NCBI GenBank assembly: GCA_024408745.1
Contig: JAKSUS010000074.1
Span: 1-6,086, forward strand
Length of the DNA stretch: 6,086 bases
From: Candidatus Gastranaerophilales bacterium
Lineage (GTDB): Bacteria > Cyanobacteriota > Vampirovibrionia > Gastranaerophilales > JAILCC01
Reading direction: 5' to 3'
Shown: positions 1 to 5,306 of the stretch, in pieces
How positions within the stretch are numbered: the stretch's first letter is position 1
Layout of the letters: each line of letters begins with the position of its first letter
Made by a program: the position numbers and the translations under genes
Notes under the pieces: generated by a model
What the model saw: only the letters and a program-made list of their open reading frames with translations
What the model was told of the DNA's origin: nothing
Databases searched by the model: none

Positions 1-1
1 T

Positions 2-343
2 GAATATGCTCAATATGCAGGAAATTATTACGGAACTGATATTAATGTTATTAATGAAAATCTTTCAAATGGTAAAAAATTAATTTTAGAGATAGATGTC
101 CAGGGTGCATTACAAATTAAGAAAAAATATAAGGATGCAATATTAATTTTTATTTTACCTCCAAATCTTGATGAATTGAAAAAAAGATTAATTGGCAGAA
201 ATACTGAAAATGAAGAAATTATAAATCTAAGAATGTCTCAGGTAGAAAGAGAGTTAGAACGAGCTAAAGAATTTAATTACGAAATCATTAATGATGATTT
301 ACATGTTGCTATAAATTCAATTTTAAATATTATAAAAGAATAA
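2..343 (+). CDS. gmk: Guanylate kinase, C-terminal part (5' end outside window)
   Basis: This is the last 113 codons of guanylate kinase, the soluble enzyme that phosphorylates GMP to GDP with ATP in purine nucleotide synthesis. The visible part opens with EYAQYAGNYYGT, the family's GMP-binding E-[HY]-A-x3-GNYYGT segment. It continues with LEIDVQGALQI (equivalent to LDIDWQGAQQI in E. coli), IFILPP, the lid-region residues RLIGRNTENEEII, and the closing FNYEIINDD. These appear in the family order and spacing. The P-loop (GPSGxGK) and roughly the first 70-90 residues lie upstream of the window. The gene ends with TAA at 341-343 and no strong terminator follows. The reading frame is intact and composition matches the neighbours. 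Identity is close to certain from the motifs. Confidence 0.96.
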   Translation, partial: EYAQYAGNYYGTDINVINENLSNGKKLILEIDVQGALQIKKKYKDAILIFILPPNLDELKKRLIGRNTENEEIINLRMSQVERELERAKEFNYEIINDDLHVAINSILNIIKE

Positions 344-411
344 TAAATATATCTATTTGCTATATTCTAAAAAGATTTATTATGTAAATTAAAGAGTATT
401 TTTTCTCATGT

Positions 412-443
412 GTATTTATAAGTATTTATAGGGTATAAATATT
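412..443. repeat. Tandem 10-bp repeat plus hairpin (TATTTATA-GGG-TATAAATA)
   Basis: GTATTTATA occurs at 412-420 and again at 422-430, a 10-bp period. The second copy forms an inverted repeat with TATAAATA at 434-441 around a GGG loop (431-433). The stem is 8 perfect base pairs and extends to 10 with one G-T pair (421-430 with 434-443). It is all A/T in the stem, so it would be weak as an RNA hairpin. As a DNA site it has the symmetry of an operator. Chance occurrence in AT-rich DNA is possible. Confidence 0.5.
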
Positions 444-449
444 AAATAT

Positions 450-477
450 TTGCACAGTTTTATACTTTATGTTAAAT
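450..477 (+). promoter_or_regulatory. Possible sigma-70-type promoter for the 1061-codon gene
   Basis: TTGCAC (450-455, 4 of 6 to TTGACA) is followed after 16 bases by TTAAAT (472-477, 4 of 6 to TATAAT). This would start transcription near 484 and leave a leader of about 180 bases. Other weak -10-like hexamers (for example TATACT at 461) are present, so the call is tentative. The -35 overlaps the first copy of the TAAATATTTG repeat. Confidence 0.22.
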
Positions 478-500
478 TAAATACGAGAGTAAGTTAATTA

Positions 501-577
501 TAAATATTTGTAAACATTTGTATCTTTTTTTCTGCAAATTAGCAAATAAATTCTATCAGATGATTAATATGATTAAT
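501..577. repeat. Two further short tandem repeats in the leader region
   Basis: TAAATATTTG (501-510) is followed directly by TAAACATTTG (511-520), a 10-bp tandem pair with one mismatch. A third exact copy of TAAATATTTG lies at 443-452. ATGATTAAT is repeated exactly and directly at 560-568 and 569-577. The ATTTG cores at 506-510 and 516-520 can pair with CAAAT at 543-547 and 535-539, giving a weak two-part hairpin across the T-run at 524-531. Their role is unknown. Confidence 0.5.
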
Positions 578-624
578 AATTATCTAATAGCATGTAACAG
601 ATAAAACGCCAAAGGGACACCTAT

Positions 625-669
625 ATGGGAATAATTCATAATTTTAATATAAGGAGCATATCTAAATGA
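625..669 (+). CDS. Possible 14-codon leader ORF overlapping the next start codon
   Basis: ATG at 625 opens a 14-codon frame (MGIIHNFNIRSISK) that stops at TGA 667-669. The stop overlaps the ATG of the large gene at 666-668 as ATGA, the classic geometry of translational coupling. AAAGGG at 611-616, eight bases before the ATG, could serve as a ribosome-binding site. The large gene's own AAGGAG lies inside this frame, so translating it would pass ribosomes across that site. There is no codon-bias evidence at this length and no run of one amino acid as in attenuation leaders. It may well be chance. Confidence 0.2.
   Translation: MGIIHNFNIRSISK
651..656 (+). promoter_or_regulatory. Shine-Dalgarno site for the 1061-codon gene
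   Basis: AAGGAG lies nine bases before the ATG at 666. It is a near-perfect match to the anti-Shine-Dalgarno sequence and fixes this ATG as the start. No earlier in-frame ATG has a comparable site. Confidence 0.85.
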
Positions 670-3600
670 GGGTAAATTTAAGTACTACTATTCCCAACAA
701 TCAAGTTTTTTGCAAACCTAAATCAAATTCTATAAACAGAATTAACACTAACAATGCAAATATTTATATTCCATGTATAAGCTTCGGCAATACTGCTCAA
801 TTACCTGAAGCAAAACCCTTTATATATGGTGCTGAATGTCAAGCAGGTTCTAAATCAGGAGGTGTTGCAGCAGTTGTAACAGATTTAGGCAAATACGGTT
901 ACGAATTTACACCTTATTATGGTGCCCGATTTTTCAATGAATTTTTTAAAAAAGAATTTTTATTTGTAAAGCCCACAGAAATTGCACCGGGAGTCTTCAG
1001 ACAAGAACAAAAATATAAATTTTTAAGATCAGAAGTATTAACAAGAGTAAATGCCGAGGGCAAAGAAGTTCCTGTATTTATTCACCCTGACAAATTAGCA
1101 GCCGCAAAAGACGTTATTCAAAATGTTCCGGAAAAAGATGTTCAGTGGTTGGAAGAAGTTGCATCAAAAGAAATTGAAACCGCAAGCGGTAAAGAAAAAG
1201 CGGTGATATACAGAGTTACAAATCCCGGACATGAAAATAGATTTTACATATTTACTCAAGGTACTGCAGCAATGGAAAAACCATATATGAACAATTTTGG
1301 TTATTCGTCAAATGCTTCAAAACTTGGTTCTGCAAATCCGTATTCGGTAAACTGTAAAGCCTTTGTTGAAATGTTGCCTGATTTAGCACAAAAAGGATAT
1401 ATTTCACAAGGAATACTTTTTAATGATCCGCAAACTGCGTATGCCTGTGAACTATTAGCAAGGAAAATATTAAGAGGTGACACATTCTATCAAGGCTTGA
1501 AAGCAGGGTATGTTTGCCACAACCCCGGCGCAGGTTATCAGGAAAAAGCAGATCTTCGTTCTATGTTTTTAAATTTTGCATCAAAAGAAGAAATTGATGC
1601 AATAGATGCAAGCAAAATATATGGTAAGATTAAAGATAGAGAATATTTAAGAAATAAATTTTTTAGTCATTTTATGCCTGAATTGGTTGACTCTAATTTT
1701 GAAACATCAGGTTTAATGCTTGCCTTGAGGCACAGAGAACATGGTTTATTAAACTACGTTGGTGCAGTATCACCCGGAGCAGCCGAATCCTACTGTATAG
1801 GCAGAGGAGAAGCCGACGGTGTAAAAAAAGTAATGGCTGATTTGTTTAACAAAGGACTATTCCAAGGGATTTTAAACGGCTTAAATGATGTTAATATTGA
1901 TCCTACAAAAGATGTAAGCTTAAAGTATAATCCTAAAACAGGTGAAGTTTTGCTTGACAAGAAAACAGGCAAACCACAAATGAGTAAGGAATATTATAAT
2001 GCTGATTTTATAAATGCTAACAATGCTAAATTTGATGAAGAAACACAAGCAATTTTAAGAGCTGAACAACAAAAAGCACAAGGTCAAAATGTAGAAATTC
2101 CAAAAAGAACAGTTGAGAAATTAGAATTTGAAGCATTTAAAACTTTTGACCCTGATAAGCAATCATTAAAAGAAGTTATAGAGGCTAAGCAACACAATGC
2201 AGCAAGTTTATTCAGAAGAATTAACGCATCAGACGGTCATTATGAATATGTAACAGGTGCAAAAAGCAGTAAAGCCAAAATTATCGGGAAAATTGATAAA
2301 AGACTTATAGAAGCTATTGAAAACAAGGATCCAAGTACAAAAGAACTTGTTGATTTATTCGTTTCTTGGGGAAGACCAGATGAACAAAAAGGTATTGATA
2401 ATGCTATTTTATCCTTCAAACGTTACCTAAATGAAGCAGCAGAAGCAGCAGGTGGCGATATTAACAAAAGCAGTGCTAAAAATTCAGTATTAATAATGGG
2501 TGGCGCAGTAGGAAGCTCTCACCTAAAAGATCCCATAAGAAAATTAATTGCAGAGGTTTTAGAAGATCCCCTAATGAAAGGAAGATTTGTATTTTTAGAT
2601 GGTTTTGCACCGAATACTGTTTTGGGAAGTGCATCAACGTTTGGTACATTACCTTCAAGATGGGCTCCTTGCGAACTTGTTGACCACGAAATAAGAAAAT
2701 TACTTGGTATTCCTATTGTAGGTGGCATTGAAGGTATGGCAGATAAAAACCCTGATATTAGGAATCCTCAGGAACATGATATAGCAACCGGATTTAAAAC
2801 AACTCATAATAATCTGACAACTGTTGAAGAAATTGTTGAAGAATATGAAAAACAAGAAAATGCAATAAAAAAAGCATTTGAAGAACCTGATAAACTTATT
2901 GCAAAATCTAAACAAGAAATATCAGATGCTCAAATGATAATAAATACAACAAAAGGTAATGATGAGGCTTCACAAAAAGCGATAAAAGCAGCACTCGAAA
3001 AGAAAACTGCTGCTGAAAAAGCAATTAAAGAAGTTGAATTACAAAAGGCTAACATTAGGAAAAATCTAACAACAATATCTTCAAGAACAATGGAATTGAT
3101 GGAAGATTATAAAGCCGAATTAAAAGAATTCATGGATACACAAAAGAAAAATTATTCAAAAATAAAAATTGATGCAAATGGTGTCGGATATGCCGTACTG
3201 TCTGAAGAAACACTTAATGATCAAATTATTATTCAATTAATTAAAGAAAACAACAAAAAAGCAGAAAGTGCTATTTGGAGAAAAAGACAAGCGGTAATTG
3301 ATTCTGCTACGCAAGATGATTTGATTAAAATATACAAAGCCACTTCACAATTAACTCAAAACGAACGTGAGTTTTTAATGATGAATAACCATAAAATGAA
3401 AATACGTTGGGAAGATAACTCATCGCTACAACGTATTTTTAAAGACGGTAAGTGGGAACCTGCAAATATGTCAGCAAAAGAATTGTACTTTAAACTTTGT
3501 TTTGATGGTGAAAAAGTTAATCCTAAAAAATCACTTATAGAATTTACTGTTGAAAAACTTCATGAAGCTGAAGAAGAAATACGAGCATTATTAAAGAAAG

Positions 3601-3851
3601 CGGAAGAATCAATTCAAGATGCTCAACAAGCACCAATAAACACCAATATAACTCCGGGAAACGGAAGAAGATTTAACCCGAAAAAAGGAATAACTTTTGC
3701 TGAAAAATATTTAACAAAGCAAACAGCAGTTATAGCAGGTGGTGCTTTGGCAATAGCAGGTTTAGCATATTATCTCTTTAAACCGGAAAAACAGAATAAT
3801 AAAAATGATGATAATACTCAACCCAAACATGCATCAACGTATATAGCATAG
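666..3851 (+). CDS. Divergent GT5 (glycogen/starch synthase)-like protein with long helical segment and C-terminal membrane anchor
   Basis: I do not know a name for this 1061-residue protein. Its order of landmarks follows GT5 synthases. AECQAGSKSGGV (56-67) matches the ASExxPxxKTGGL donor loop, and TPYYG (82-86) follows. FNDPQTAYA (252-260) sits where HDWH/QTA is expected, and VCHNPGAGYQ (283-292) where the IHN-AYQG segment is. AVSPGAAE (367-374) matches TVSP. GILNGLNDVNIDP (401-413) matches GILNGID-x-WNP. SWGRPDEQKGID (567-578) matches SRL-x2-QKG. LPSRWAPCEL (662-671) matches MPSRFEPCGL. IPIVGGIEGMAD (682-693) matches the PVVR-x-TGGLAD segment. Residues 1-50 are an extra N-terminal tail containing ISFG. 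Charged helical, probably coiled-coil sequence fills about 720-870 and 960-985. AVIAGGALAIAGLAYYLF (1021-1038) is a likely membrane helix, followed by a hydrophilic tail. There is no signal peptide, so it is probably tail-anchored with a cytosolic enzyme part. Two key positions differ from active enzymes: the Glu of EPCGL is Ala667, and the first His of HDWH is Asn253. Length is about twice a normal GlgA (about 480). Sugar substrate is unknown. The fold assignment is by eye from motifs. Confidence 0.72.
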   Translation: MRVNLSTTIPNNQVFCKPKSNSINRINTNNANIYIPCISFGNTAQLPEAKPFIYGAECQAGSKSGGVAAVVTDLGKYGYEFTPYYGARFFNEFFKKEFLFVKPTEIAPGVFRQEQKYKFLRSEVLTRVNAEGKEVPVFIHPDKLAAAKDVIQNVPEKDVQWLEEVASKEIETASGKEKAVIYRVTNPGHENRFYIFTQGTAAMEKPYMNNFGYSSNASKLGSANPYSVNCKAFVEMLPDLAQKGYISQGILFNDPQTAYACELLARKILRGDTFYQGLKAGYVCHNPGAGYQEKADLRSMFLNFASKEEIDAIDASKIYGKIKDREYLRNKFFSHFMPELVDSNFETSGLMLALRHREHGLLNYVGAVSPGAAESYCIGRGEADGVKKVMADLFNKGLFQGILNGLNDVNIDPTKDVSLKYNPKTGEVLLDKKTGKPQMSKEYYNADFINANNAKFDEETQAILRAEQQKAQGQNVEIPKRTVEKLEFEAFKTFDPDKQSLKEVIEAKQHNAASLFRRINASDGHYEYVTGAKSSKAKIIGKIDKRLIEAIENKDPSTKELVDLFVSWGRPDEQKGIDNAILSFKRYLNEAAEAAGGDINKSSAKNSVLIMGGAVGSSHLKDPIRKLIAEVLEDPLMKGRFVFLDGFAPNTVLGSASTFGTLPSRWAPCELVDHEIRKLLGIPIVGGIEGMADKNPDIRNPQEHDIATGFKTTHNNLTTVEEIVEEYEKQENAIKKAFEEPDKLIAKSKQEISDAQMIINTTKGNDEASQKAIKAALEKKTAAEKAIKEVELQKANIRKNLTTISSRTMELMEDYKAELKEFMDTQKKNYSKIKIDANGVGYAVLSEETLNDQIIIQLIKENNKKAESAIWRKRQAVIDSATQDDLIKIYKATSQLTQNEREFLMMNNHKMKIRWEDNSSLQRIFKDGKWEPANMSAKELYFKLCFDGEKVNPKKSLIEFTVEKLHEAEEEIRALLKKAEESIQDAQQAPINTNITPGNGRRFNPKKGITFAEKYLTKQTAVIAGGALAIAGLAYYLFKPEKQNNKNDDNTQPKHASTYIA

Positions 3852-3868
3852 AAAGAATAATAACTATC

Positions 3869-4156
3869 ATGAAAATTAATTCAATTAAAAATATAAATTT
3901 TGGAAAATTCAATAAACCTAATATAAGTAAAGCAGTTATGCAACAAATACTTGAATCTATGCCTAACAGACCTACATATTTCCAAAATATTGGTGGCAGA
4001 TATGTTCATCCTTACACATCAGACTTCAATGCAGAAAGATTTAAGTTACTAAAATTAAAAGCAGACAATGATAGTAAGGTTATTGAAGCCAAAAGAATTC
4101 AAAAAACTTTTGATATTAAAGAATATGAAAAAACTTTTTTAGATATAAATATATAA
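3869..4156 (+). CDS. Unknown 95-residue protein with N-terminal INFG motif
   Basis: The product is not recognised. The gene starts 17 bases after the stop of the large GT5-like gene with no terminator between, so the two are probably co-transcribed. The ribosome-binding site is weak (GAAAGAA, 11 bases before ATG). The protein begins MKINSIKNINFGKFNKPN, with the same I-[S/N]-F-G pattern seen at residues 38-41 of its neighbour. It is hydrophilic, rich in Lys, Asn and Ile, lacks cysteine, and has no membrane segment or signal peptide. The middle has an aromatic stretch (PTYFQNIGGRYVHPY, 35-49), followed by a Lys-rich probable helix (about 54-85). The reading frame is open and its codon use resembles the neighbours, so I think it is a real gene. 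It may be a lineage-specific accessory of the upstream protein, which is inference from position only. Confidence 0.7.
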   Translation: MKINSIKNINFGKFNKPNISKAVMQQILESMPNRPTYFQNIGGRYVHPYTSDFNAERFKLLKLKADNDSKVIEAKRIQKTFDIKEYEKTFLDINI

Positions 4157-4162
4157 TTTAAC

Positions 4163-4191
4163 TTGATTTATATTTATGTCTCTATTAAAAT
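4163..4191 (+). promoter_or_regulatory. Likely promoter of rpmH-rnpA-yidD
   Basis: TTGATT (4163-4168, 4 of 6) and TAAAAT (4186-4191, 5 of 6) are spaced by 17 bases, placing the start near 4198 and leaving a leader of about 34 bases with GGAG at 4219-4222. It sits directly after the stop of the 95-codon gene, where a promoter for the ribosomal protein operon is expected. AT-rich surroundings make chance matches fairly likely. Confidence 0.45.
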
Positions 4192-4231
4192 CTTAATATA
4201 TGGACGCAATTAATTTATGGAGTGAATAATA

Positions 4232-4384
4232 ATGAAACGCACATTAGAAGGAACAAAAATCAAAAGACAACACGTTAGCGGTTTTAGAGCAAGAATGTCA
4301 ACTGCTAACGGACAAAATGTTTTAAACAGACGCAGAGCAAAAGGTCGTCACCAAATTGCAATCAGCCCTAAAACCAAAGCATAG
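4232..4384 (+). CDS. rpmH: 50S ribosomal protein L34
   Basis: A 50-residue, strongly basic protein of the large ribosomal subunit. It shows the L34 signature: MKRTLEGTKIKRQ, then GFRARM, then NGQNVLNRRRAKGRHQI. Family length is 44-50, so it is complete. The start is set by GGAG at 4219-4222, nine bases upstream. The N-terminal pattern RTLEGTKIKR...SGFRARM resembles cyanobacterial L34 (RTLGGTxRK...SGFRARM) more than the MKRTYQPS form of proteobacteria and many firmicutes. CGC and CGT arginine codons are more frequent than in the unknown genes, as expected for a highly expressed gene. rnpA starts five bases after the stop, as in most bacteria. Identification is secure. Confidence 0.97.
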   Translation: MKRTLEGTKIKRQHVSGFRARMSTANGQNVLNRRRAKGRHQIAISPKTKA

Positions 4385-4389
4385 AACTT

Positions 4390-4752
4390 ATGTTAGCAAA
4401 GAGGTACAGACTTAGAAAAAACATTGAGTTTGTAGCAACTTATGCTCAAAAAAAGTATGTTTCAAACAAATATTTAACATTAAATTTAGGAAAACCAAAG
4501 CCACACAATGATTTTATATCTAAAGTGGCTTTTGTTGTATCAAAAAAAGTTGATAAGCGTGCAGTAGTAAGAAATAAAATAAAAAGAAGAATGAGGGAAG
4601 CGTATAAAATATTAATTAAAGATAATCCAAATTATCAAAAATGGATATCTCTCATTTTTTCTTCAAAAACCGAGTTTATAAATGCTGATTTTGAAACGGT
4701 AAAAGCACAAATGAAACATGCATTGGAAAAGGCAATAGCGAAATATGATTAA
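4390..4752 (+). CDS. rnpA: Ribonuclease P protein component
   Basis: A 120-residue basic protein that binds the RNase P RNA and helps it cut the 5' leader from tRNA precursors. The diagnostic RNR motif is at residues 57-70 (KRAVVRNKIKRRMRE), preceded by the central strand VAFVVSKKV (46-54). The N-terminus RYRLRKNIEFVATYAQKK corresponds to the usual R-L-x-K-x2-EF-x2-V-x3-G/K opening. Length is typical for the family (about 110-130). It follows rpmH by five bases with no strong ribosome-binding site of its own, so translation is probably coupled to rpmH. Its last eight bases overlap the start of yidD. Everything expected is present. Confidence 0.97.
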   Translation: MLAKRYRLRKNIEFVATYAQKKYVSNKYLTLNLGKPKPHNDFISKVAFVVSKKVDKRAVVRNKIKRRMREAYKILIKDNPNYQKWISLIFSSKTEFINADFETVKAQMKHALEKAIAKYD

Positions 4753-4954
4753 AAAAATTATATTATATTTAATAAATATTTATCAAAAATTTTCAAAATT
4801 AACTCCAAAATGTTGCAGGTTTTATCCCACATGTTCTCAATATATGAAAGAAGCAATTATAAAATATGGGATTATAAAAGGCGGTTGGATGGGAGTAAAA
4901 CGTATTTGTCGTTGTCATCCCTGGAATGCAGGCGGTTACGATCCGGTCCCATAA
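4745..4954 (+). CDS. yidD: Membrane protein insertion efficiency factor YidD
   Basis: A 69-residue protein of the YidD/DUF37 family, which sits at the inner face of the cytoplasmic membrane and aids insertion of membrane proteins with YidC. The N-terminus (IKKIILYLINIYQKFSKL) can form the amphipathic membrane-associated helix. The cysteine motif CCRFYPTCSQY is at residues 23-33, and the closing motif RICRCHPWNAGGYDPVP is at 53-69, ending exactly where the family core ends. It overlaps rnpA by eight bases (ATGATTAA), so it is translated in the same operon. Unlike the common order, yidC does not follow; a pilin-like gene and convergent thrS do. Confidence 0.96.
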   Translation: MIKKIILYLINIYQKFSKLTPKCCRFYPTCSQYMKEAIIKYGIIKGGWMGVKRICRCHPWNAGGYDPVP

Positions 4955-4979
4955 CAAATTATACTTTTTTTATATATTC

Positions 4980-4988
4980 TGCTATAAT
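4980..4988 (+). promoter_or_regulatory. Extended -10 promoter for the pilin-like gene
   Basis: TGCTATAAT is a perfect TATAAT hexamer with the TGn extension. The -35 position (TTATAC, 4959-4964, 18-base spacer) is poor, which is normal for extended -10 promoters. Transcription would start near 4995, leaving a leader of about 17 bases that contains AAGAGGAAA. The small gene therefore seems to have its own transcript rather than reading through from yidD. Confidence 0.65.
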
Positions 4989-5011
4989 ATTACAGGATAA
5001 GAGGAAATTAT

Positions 5012-5242
5012 ATGAAATCAAAAGCACAAAGTTTAATAGAATTCGCAATTATATTATTGTTTGTAACACTTACAGCCGTTATATCTTTACAGATTATCGG
5101 TACCAAAATCAATTCTTCCGTATATAGAGATGAAAATATGATTGAAGAAGAAGTTCAACAGGCACAATCAGCAGAAGAGGCAAATTGTACCAAAATGGGC
5201 TTAAAATGGGATAAACAAAACGGTTTGTGTGAGGCACAATAA
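5012..5242 (+). CDS. Small Flp/TadE-like prepilin with a C-terminal cysteine pair
   Basis: A 76-residue protein with a type IVb-like prepilin N-terminus. The short basic leader MKSKA is followed by QSLIEF, a hydrophobic helix (about 11-30), and GTKINSSV. Glu10 falls at position +5 if a prepilin peptidase cuts between Ala5 and Gln6, the normal place for this family, where the residue before the cut is usually Gly. The helix would anchor it in the membrane before assembly. The mature protein continues with a charged segment (EEEVQQAQSAEE) and ends in C-x3-G-x2-WD-x5-C (Cys59, Cys73), which could form a disulfide loop outside the cell. The start has a good GAGG site (5001-5004) seven bases upstream. 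No secretion ATPase, platform protein or peptidase gene is nearby. It could be a major pilin, a minor pilin or a non-pilus pseudopilin. Confidence 0.75.
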   Translation: MKSKAQSLIEFAIILLFVTLTAVISLQIIGTKINSSVYRDENMIEEEVQQAQSAEEANCTKMGLKWDKQNGLCEAQ

Positions 5243-5257
5243 ATTTTATTTTTTACA

Positions 5258-5291
5258 AAGAAACACCTGATTTGTAAATCAGGTGTTTCTT
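5258..5291. terminator. Intrinsic terminator between convergent pilin and thrS genes
   Basis: A perfect 16-bp inverted repeat (5258-5273 with 5276-5291; GC-containing core CACCTGA/TCAGGTG) has only GT between the arms. In RNA the inner A-U pairs would open to give a loop of four or more bases. It begins 15 bases after the pilin stop and ends 15 bases before the thrS stop. The plus-strand 3' side (TTTCTTATTGTTTATGTT) is T-rich but not a pure T-run; on the minus strand TTTCTTTGT follows. It most likely ends transcription from both sides. Confidence 0.85.
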
Positions 5292-5306
5292 ATTGTTTAT
5301 GTTATC

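Larger units (their letters stand above)
344..665. other. 322-base AT-rich intergenic region with short repeats
   Basis: No convincing gene of normal length lies between gmk and the 1061-codon gene. The stretch holds an all-AT 9-bp inverted repeat overlapping the gmk stop (340-348 with 375-383), several short tandem repeats, one possible promoter, and a short ORF next to the next start codon. I see no tRNA, no recognisable riboswitch core and no convincing intrinsic terminator with a GC core and T-tract. The patch 607-631 is noticeably less AT-rich than the rest. The region most likely carries the promoter and a long 5' leader for the downstream gene. Confidence 0.7.

Noticed and set aside
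340..383. 9-bp inverted repeat (ATAATAAAT/ATTTATTAT) overlapping the gmk stop as a terminator
   Set aside because: The stem is entirely A/T, the loop is 26 bases, and no T-run follows, so it would be a poor intrinsic terminator.
448..456. DnaA-box-like ATTTGCACA in the gap, considered because rpmH is often near oriC
   Set aside because: Only 6 of 9 bases match TTATCCACA, no second good box is visible, and no dnaA or dnaN gene is in view.
560..604. 14-codon ORF starting with the ATGATTAAT repeat
   Set aside because: No ribosome-binding site precedes it, and the repeat plus AT-rich sequence explains the frame.
601..665. Possible riboswitch (the AAACGCCAAAGGGACACC patch resembles fragments of known aptamers)
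   Set aside because: I could not build a consistent paired core with any known class; the patch is too short and lacks flanking stems.
2476..2915. Minus-strand open frames of 60-71 codons inside the large gene
   Set aside because: They lie antisense to clearly coding sequence with protein motifs, lack ribosome-binding sites, and have biased compositions typical of shadow frames.
4810..5127. 105-codon plus-strand frame overlapping yidD and the pilin gene
   Set aside because: It overlaps two well-supported genes in another frame and its translation shows no recognisable features.
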